Origin: JALZDI01 sp965653225
GTDB lineage: Bacteria; Actinomycetota; Actinomycetes; Propionibacteriales; Nocardioidaceae
DNA length: 25,943 nt
Assembly: GCA_965653225.1 (NCBI GenBank)
Contig: CBFGZI010000049.1
Location: 1-25,943 of the forward strand
Direction of reading: 5' to 3'
Made by a program: the position numbers and the translations under genes. Positions 21,815 through 25,943 of the stretch are shown here, piece by piece (the first letter of the stretch is position 1; each line of letters starts with the position of its first letter). Below the pieces are notes generated by a model. It did no database searches and was not told the DNA's origin. It saw only the letters and a program-made list of their open reading frames with translations.

Positions 21815-22900
21815 CTATGACGACAGCCACGCCTGCACGCGCTGCTCGCACTCGCGCAGCTCGGCCAGGTCGACGTACTCGTCCTGCTTGTGGGCCATCA
21901 TCGGGCTGCCGGGGCCGTAGTTGACCGCGGGTACGCCGAGCTCGGTGAAGCGCGCCACGTCGGTCCAGCCCAGCTTCGGCCGGGGCTCGCCGCCGATGGC
22001 CTCGACGAACGCGGCGGCCACCGCGCGGTCCAGGCCGGGGCGGGCGCCGGGTGCCACGTCGGACACCTCGACCTCGTAGCCGTCGAAGAACTCGCGGAGG
22101 AACGCCAGCGCCTCCTCCTCGCCGCGGTCGGGCGCGTACCGGTAGTTCACGCTGACCCGCACCTCGTCGGGAATCACGTTGCCGGCCACCCCGCCGGAGA
22201 TGTGCACGGCGTTGAGGCCCTCGTGGTAGGTCAGCCCGTCGACGTCGGGCTGGCGCGGGGTGTATTCACGCAGCCGCTGCAGGATGTCGGCGGCCTTGTG
22301 GATCGCGTTTTCGCCCATCCACGACCGGGCGCTGTGCGCGCGTGCGCCGCGGGCGACGACGTCGACCCGCATGGTCCCCTGGCAGCCGCCCTCCACGACC
22401 GCGGAGGTCGGCTCCATCAGCACGGCGAAGTCGGCGTCGAACCACTCCGGACGCGTGGTCGACAGCCGCTTCAGCCCGTTGCGCTCGGCCTCCACCTCCT
22501 CGCACTCGTACAGGAAGAACGTGAGGTCGCGGTTGGGCTCGAGCAGGCCGGCCGCCGTTCGCAGGATCACCGCGCAGCCGCCCTTCATGTCGCAGGAGCC
22601 GAGCCCGACGAGCCGGTCGCCGTCGACGCGTCCGGGCATGTTGTCGTTGACGGGCACGGTGTCGAGGTGTCCGGCCAGCACGACCCGCTCGTCGCGGCCG
22701 AGGTCGGTGCGGGCCATCACGGTCTCGCCGTCGCGCTCCACCTGCAGGTGCGGGAGGGCGCGAAGTGCCTGCTCCACGGCGTCGGCGATCGCCCGCTCGT
22801 TGCCGCTCACCGACTCGATGTCGACCAGCGCGTGCGTGAGGGACACGATGTCCTGGCCGAGGTCGAGCCGGGTGCCGGTCGTGGGTTGCGAAGCCGTCAT
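21815..22900 (-). CDS. dapE: Succinyl-diaminopimelate desuccinylase (M20 family)
   Basis: A 361-residue cytosolic M20 metallohydrolase that removes succinate from N-succinyl-LL-diaminopimelate, for lysine and peptidoglycan synthesis. Metal ligands are His78 and Asp80 (GHLDTVP), Asp104 (GSCDMKGG), Glu135, with general base Glu134 (YECEEVE), Glu163 (LMEPT) and His337 (MMAHKQDEYV). Length is normal. Expressed behind the VOC gene (24-bp gap) or from its own leaderless promoter: CACAAT, a weaker -10, lies 7 nt before the ATG. The succinylating partner DapD is encoded divergently about 0.8 kb away, so both pathway steps sit together. Confidence 0.92.
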   Translation of the reverse strand: MTASQPTTGTRLDLGQDIVSLTHALVDIESVSGNERAIADAVEQALRALPHLQVERDGETVMARTDLGRDERVVLAGHLDTVPVNDNMPGRVDGDRLVGLGSCDMKGGCAVILRTAAGLLEPNRDLTFFLYECEEVEAERNGLKRLSTTRPEWFDADFAVLMEPTSAVVEGGCQGTMRVDVVARGARAHSARSWMGENAIHKAADILQRLREYTPRQPDVDGLTYHEGLNAVHISGGVAGNVIPDEVRVSVNYRYAPDRGEEEALAFLREFFDGYEVEVSDVAPGARPGLDRAVAAAFVEAIGGEPRPKLGWTDVARFTELGVPAVNYGPGSPMMAHKQDEYVDLAELRECEQRVQAWLSS

Positions 22901-22924
22901 GGGCGCGATTGTGTCACCCGGGGA

Positions 22925-23623
22925 CTACGGGGGCGGTCCCCCCGGCGGGGCGGTGAAGGCGCAGAACTCGTTGCCCTCCGGGTCGGCGAGCACGTCCCAT
23001 GCGAGGTCCTCGCCCTGGGGCCGCAGCAGCTGCGCGCCCTGGTCGAGCAGGCTCTGCACGTTGTGGCAGACCACGTCCCAGTGGATGCGGTTCTTGACCG
23101 TCTTCGGCTCCGGTACCGGCACGAACACCATGCAGTCGAACGGCGCGCCCGGCACCGGCTCGAGCCACCACCAGTCGTGCTCGGGGTGGCTGTGCAGCGG
23201 CGCGCCTAGTACGTCGGACCACCACCGGGCCACGGGTGCCGGTCGCTCGCAGTCGACCACCACCTCGTACAGGCGGTAGTCGGGCCGGGTGTCGCGCACG
23301 AACGCGCACAGCTCGCCGCCCTCGGGGTCGGTCATCACGGTCCAGCCTGCGCGCTCCTCGGCGACCGTGGCGCCGAGCCCGACCAGCGTGTCGACGCTGT
23401 CGGTGTGCACGTCGAGATGCACGCGGTGCTTGACGGTCCTGCCCTCGGGCACCACGTTCATCCACACCGTGTGCTGGGGCGTCGGGCCGGTGAGCCGGCC
23501 GGCCACGCGGTCGGCGCGATCGTCGGGCTCGAAGGCGAGACCGAGCGTCGAGGCCCAGAACCGGGCAAGGGTCTCTCCGCCTGTGGTGTCGATGCAGAGG
23601 TCCTTGAACTCAGCCGTCGCCAT
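22925..23623 (-). CDS. Two-domain VOC (glyoxalase-like) protein
   Basis: A 232-residue protein made of two similar vicinal-oxygen-chelate domains (about residues 1-113 and 117-225). The duplication is visible in paired blocks: TDPEGGELCAF versus ADPEGNEFCAF, and RVHLDV versus RIHWDV. Such proteins bind a metal or act as drug-binding or isomerase proteins; the activity cannot be told. ATG 23623 is chosen because TACGGT lies 7 nt upstream and the opening AEFKDLCIDT strand starts there; the in-frame extension to 23692 would cross the divergent dapD promoter. It precedes dapE on the same strand and diverges from dapD. Confidence 0.82.
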   Translation of the reverse strand: MATAEFKDLCIDTTGGETLARFWASTLGLAFEPDDRADRVAGRLTGPTPQHTVWMNVVPEGRTVKHRVHLDVHTDSVDTLVGLGATVAEERAGWTVMTDPEGGELCAFVRDTRPDYRLYEVVVDCERPAPVARWWSDVLGAPLHSHPEHDWWWLEPVPGAPFDCMVFVPVPEPKTVKNRIHWDVVCHNVQSLLDQGAQLLRPQGEDLAWDVLADPEGNEFCAFTAPPGGPPP

Positions 23624-23630
23624 GGCCTCG

Positions 23631-23636
23631 ACCGTA
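23631..23636 (-). promoter_or_regulatory. -10 element TACGGT, leaderless promoter of VOC gene
   Basis: On the minus strand TACGGT (TANNNT) ends 7 nt before the ATG, with no ribosome binding site visible. Confidence 0.4.
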
Positions 23637-23661
23637 TCCTCGGGCGGCCCACCCCGTTGGG

Positions 23662-23667
23662 TAGCCT
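23662..23667 (+). promoter_or_regulatory. -10 element TAGCCT, leaderless promoter of dapD
   Basis: TAGCCT ends 6 nt before the GTG at 23674, the same hexamer and nearly the same spacing as before mrp and the MgtE-like gene. Confidence 0.5.
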
Positions 23668-23673
23668 CGTCCG

Positions 23674-24612
23674 GTGACCGACGCAGCGACACCGAAGACG
23701 GCCTGGGGCTACGGCCTGGCCACGAGCACGCCCGGCGGCAAGGTGCTGGACACCTGGTACCCCGCCCCCGCGCTCGGCGAGCGGAGCACCGAAGAGGCGC
23801 CTCCGGACCTGAAGTCGCTCGAAGGCGCCGACGAGGCCCGTCGCGTGCGCCGTTCGGTCGTGCTCACCGAGATCGACCTGGCCGCAGCGCCCGCCGACGC
23901 CTCCGACGCCTACCTGCGGCTGCACCTGATCAGCCACCGGCTGGTGCGCCCGCACGGCGCGAACCTCGACGGCGTGTTCGGTCGGCTGGCCAACGTGGTG
24001 TGGACCAGCGCCGGGCCGTGCGACCCGGAGGGCTTCGAGGAGACCCGGCTGCGGCTGCGCGCCGGCGGCGTGTCGGTGCAGGTGTTCGGCGTGGACAAGT
24101 TCCCGCGGATGACCGACTACGTGCTGCCGCCCGGCGTCCGCATCGCCGACGCCGACCGGGTGCGCCTGGGCGCGCACCTGGCGAACGGGACCACGGTGAT
24201 GCACGAGGGCTTCGTGAACTTCAACGCCGGCACGCTCGGCTCGTCGATGGTCGAGGGACGCATCTCCGCCGGCGTGGTCGTCGGCGACGGCTCCGACATC
24301 GGCGGCGGCGCCTCGATCATGGGCACGCTGTCCGGCGGCGGCAAGGACATCATCAGCATCGGTGAGCGCTGCCTGCTCGGCGCCAACGCCGGCATCGGCA
24401 TCTCGCTCGGCGACGACTGCGTCGTGGAGGCCGGCTGCTACGTGACCGCGGGCACGAAGGTCAGGCTGCCCGACGGCGCGGTGGTCAAGGCGCGCGAGCT
24501 GTCCGGCAGCAACGGCGTGCTGTACCGCCGCAACTCCGTGACCGGCGCGATCGAGGCGGTGGCGCGGCAGGGCCGCGGCATCGAGCTCAACGAGGCGCTG
24601 CACGCCAACTGA
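23674..24612 (+). CDS. dapD: Tetrahydrodipicolinate N-succinyltransferase (actinobacterial DapD)
   Basis: A 312-residue trimeric acyltransferase that transfers succinyl from succinyl-CoA to tetrahydrodipicolinate in the succinylase route to diaminopimelate. An N-terminal domain (about 1-150: TAWGYGLAT, then LVRPHGANLDGVFGRLANVVW) leads into left-handed beta-helix hexapeptide repeats (about 160-270: EGRISAGVVVGDGSDIGGGASI, then IGERCLLGANAGIGISLGDDCVVEAGC, seen in parts). The C-terminus, ELSGSNGVLYRRNSVTG, is typical of the mycobacterial type (about 317 residues), not the shorter E. coli type. The GTG start is leaderless. DapE, which removes the succinyl group later, is encoded in the divergent unit. 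Confidence 0.93.
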   Translation: MTDAATPKTAWGYGLATSTPGGKVLDTWYPAPALGERSTEEAPPDLKSLEGADEARRVRRSVVLTEIDLAAAPADASDAYLRLHLISHRLVRPHGANLDGVFGRLANVVWTSAGPCDPEGFEETRLRLRAGGVSVQVFGVDKFPRMTDYVLPPGVRIADADRVRLGAHLANGTTVMHEGFVNFNAGTLGSSMVEGRISAGVVVGDGSDIGGGASIMGTLSGGGKDIISIGERCLLGANAGIGISLGDDCVVEAGCYVTAGTKVRLPDGAVVKARELSGSNGVLYRRNSVTGAIEAVARQGRGIELNEALHAN

Positions 24613-24633
24613 CCTGTGAACGACGACGACCCG

Positions 24634-24677
24634 CTGACCCTTCTCTGAGTGCACGCTGACCGTCCACTGACCGTCCA
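24634..24677 (-). promoter_or_regulatory. Four head-to-tail 11-bp units, candidate response-regulator (PHO-box-like) site
   Basis: Units begin with CTGA exactly every 11 bp: 24634, 24645, 24656 and 24667. The last two are identical (CTGACCGTCCA twice). On the minus strand the core is GGTCA in three units and ACTCA in one. Streptomyces PhoP boxes are 11-bp direct repeats with a G(G/T)TCA core, so the geometry and part of the sequence agree. The array lies in the 107-bp gap before the cell-wall enzyme at 24720. Confidence 0.45.
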
Positions 24678-24719
24678 TCGACTCGCCCACGGACCCGTAC
24701 GGGCAAGAGGAACACGACC

Positions 24720-25721
24720 ATGCCCGCACACGTTGAGCGGACCATGAGGCCGCGCCGCACCTCCGGAGCAGCCCGCTTCGGGTGCGGCGTGCTGGCGGTG
24801 CTGCTCGCGGGGGCCGGCGTGTTCGCGCTGGTCTGGTTCGGCGTGGGGCCCATCCCCGACCGGGAGGGGTGCACCGCGACCGCGGCGGGCCGGACGGTGC
24901 GGGTGGACCCCGAGCAGGCCGACAACGCGGCGGTGATCGCCGGGCTCGCCGTGCGACGTGGGATGCCGGCGCGGGCCGCGAGCATCGCGCTGGCGACGGC
25001 GTACCAGGAGTCCGACATCCGCAACCTCAGCTACGGCGACCGGGACTCGGTCGGGCTTTTCCAGCAGCGGCCGTCGCAGGGGTGGGGCACGGCCAAGCAG
25101 GCGCAGAACCGCTACCACGCGACGCGGCGGTTCTACCAGGCGCTGCAGAAGGTGCACGGCTACGAGAACATGCAGGTCACCGACGCGGCGCAGCAGGTGC
25201 AGCGCTCGGCGTACGGCGGCGCCTACGCCGACCACGAGGCCGACGCGCGTGTGCTGGCCTCGACGCTGACCGGCTACAGCCCGGCGGGGTTCACCTGCGT
25301 GGTGCGGCACGAGCACATGGCCGCGCAGAAGATGCAGCCCAACGGGCTGACGCCCCGGGCGAACCGCGTGCGCCGTGACCTGCGCCACACCTTCGGCCGG
25401 CTGCCGCTCGGTGGCTTCCAGCCCGGCGGCGTCACGAGCGGCCACACCCCCGGGTCGGCGCACTACGACGGCCGCGCGATCGACATCTTCTTCCGCCCGA
25501 TCAGCCCCGCGAACAAGCGGCAGGGCTGGGCGGTCGCGCAGTACCTCGTGGCGCGCGCACCGGCGCTCGGCATCGACCACGTGATCTACGACGGCCGGAT
25601 CTGGTCGTCCGGCCTGCGCTCGGAGCAGGGGTGGCAGAAGTACGACGCGCCGTCCGGCCCGAACCAGAAGGTCCTCCAGCACCGCGACCACGTCCACGTC
25701 GATGTCGTCGAGGGCAACTGA
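24720..25721 (+). CDS. Membrane-anchored or secreted cell-wall enzyme: lysozyme-like plus M15-like peptidase domains
   Basis: A 333-residue protein. A hydrophobic segment (about residues 20-43) serves as anchor or signal. Residues about 65-190 resemble a lysozyme/transglycosylase-like fold, with Glu97 in ALATAYQESDI and VGLFQQRPSQGWG as the usual following block. Residues about 220-333 form a peptidase-like domain: SAHYDGRAID (246-255) matches the S-x-H-x-x-G-x-A-x-D zinc motif of M15 peptidases (His248, Asp255), and HVHVD (His324, His326) supplies the last ligand. Inferred: cleavage of both glycan and peptide parts of peptidoglycan. The ATG has GAGG 9 nt upstream. Homologues are often annotated vaguely (heavy metal transporter, hypothetical), which nothing here supports. 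Confidence 0.78.
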   Translation: MPAHVERTMRPRRTSGAARFGCGVLAVLLAGAGVFALVWFGVGPIPDREGCTATAAGRTVRVDPEQADNAAVIAGLAVRRGMPARAASIALATAYQESDIRNLSYGDRDSVGLFQQRPSQGWGTAKQAQNRYHATRRFYQALQKVHGYENMQVTDAAQQVQRSAYGGAYADHEADARVLASTLTGYSPAGFTCVVRHEHMAAQKMQPNGLTPRANRVRRDLRHTFGRLPLGGFQPGGVTSGHTPGSAHYDGRAIDIFFRPISPANKRQGWAVAQYLVARAPALGIDHVIYDGRIWSSGLRSEQGWQKYDAPSGPNQKVLQHRDHVHVDVVEGN

Positions 25722-25761
25722 CCGGCCGCTGGTGGCGCGGTCGGTCCGGCCGCCCCGCTCG

Positions 25762-25793
25762 GGCCACAACACCCGGGTACATGGCGTGTGGTC
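25762..25793 (+). repeat. Intergenic repeat unit 1
   Basis: This 32-bp unit aligns with the unit at 25824-25855 at about 24 of the first 30 positions. The shared core is ACATGGC-x-TGTGG, with an ACCCGG block before it. Each unit starts with CCAC and ends with GTGG, so each can also fold on itself. Confidence 0.5.
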
Positions 25794-25823
25794 CCTTCCC
25801 CAGGCTCACAACCCGAGGAAGGC

Positions 25824-25855
25824 GACCACGAGACCCGGTCACATGGCTTGTGGCG
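25824..25855 (+). repeat. Intergenic repeat unit 2
   Basis: Second copy, 62 bp downstream of the first in the same orientation. It lies after the cell-wall enzyme gene in a stretch with no supported coding frame. Confidence 0.5.
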
Positions 25856-25897
25856 CGGCCCGGGACCCGGCGTGCGCGCTGGGCCGGGGCGGCGGGC

Positions 25898-25927
25898 CTT
25901 CCCTCGGCAAGTGGTCACTTCCCTCGG
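25898..25927 (+). repeat. CTTCCCTCGG direct repeat around the palindrome AAGTG-GT-CACTT
   Basis: CTTCCCTCGG occurs at 25898-25907 and 25918-25927, and the 12-bp palindrome AAGTGGTCACTT lies at 25909-25920 between and overlapping them. GTCCCTTCCCCAGG at 25791-25804 and CCGAGGAA at 25813 and 25936 are related in sequence. With the two 32-bp units this suggests a larger repeated intergenic element running past the window end. Confidence 0.45.
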
Positions 25928-25943
25928 TTCCTACGCCGAGGAA

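Noticed and set aside
25762..25927. A CRISPR array
   Set aside because: Two diverged repeat units with no uniform repeats or spacers, and no cas genes.
1..25943. tRNA, rRNA, insertion sequence, prophage or toxin-antitoxin genes
   Set aside because: No cloverleaf ends, rRNA segments, transposase or integrase motifs, or small paired genes of that kind were found on either strand by eye.

Overview
The window is very GC-rich, uses GTG starts often, and encodes actinobacterial families throughout (ZAS anti-sigma factor, DUF3117, DivI1A-motif protein, FolP2, MgtE-like protein without membrane domain, actinobacterial-type DapD). It comes from an actinobacterial chromosome. Family content suggests the Nocardioidaceae/Propionibacteriales, but that is inference. 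No rRNA, tRNA, CRISPR array, insertion sequence or phage gene was seen.

Layout. (1) 1-4818: three tandem forward-strand sulfatase paralogues. The first is cut by the window edge and carries a C-terminal L,D-transpeptidase-like domain whose catalytic cysteine position reads tryptophan. (2) 4994-9309: a PhzF-family gene on the minus strand, then a forward cluster of a soluble MgtE-like CBS protein, a DUF1003 membrane protein, the Mrp/ApbC Fe-S carrier ATPase and TatB. (3) 9475-13068, minus strand: an envelope-stress operon read as sigE-type sigma factor, ZAS anti-sigma factor, MucB/RseB-like protein and HtrA protease. A candidate sigma-E-type promoter precedes it. (4) 13236-14627: a divergent O-methyltransferase, a small YdhR/ABM-like protein and DUF3117. 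(5) 14834-17339: a PaaX-type regulator, a PaaG-like isomerase and an active-type L,D-transpeptidase paralogue of the domain fused to sulfatase 1. (6) 17379-20023, minus strand: an M14-like peptidase, a membrane protein, 3-methyladenine DNA glycosylase I, an SRPBCC protein and a DivI1A-motif protein. (7) 20051-24612: FolP2, then a VOC protein, DapE and a LOG-family protein on the minus strand, and divergent DapD on the plus strand. (8) 24720-25721: a secreted lysozyme-like plus M15-like cell-wall enzyme, preceded by four phased 11-bp repeats and followed by degenerate intergenic repeats.

Most of regions 2, 3, 4, 6 and 7 follow a gene neighbourhood that, from memory, is conserved in Mycobacterium tuberculosis (Rv1201c to Rv1232c). 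The sulfatases, PaaX/PaaG/L,D-transpeptidase and M14 peptidase are therefore likely lineage-specific insertions. The envelope is a shared theme: diaminopimelate synthesis (DapD, DapE), peptidoglycan remodelling (L,D-transpeptidase, M14-like, lysozyme/M15-like), export (TatB) and surface-stress response (SigE, RseA, RseB-like, HtrA). The most unusual signals are the sulfatase fused to an apparently inactivated L,D-transpeptidase domain, the phased 11-bp repeats before the cell-wall enzyme, the RseB-like member of the sigE operon, and the methyltransferase whose only good ribosome binding site points to an ATC codon.
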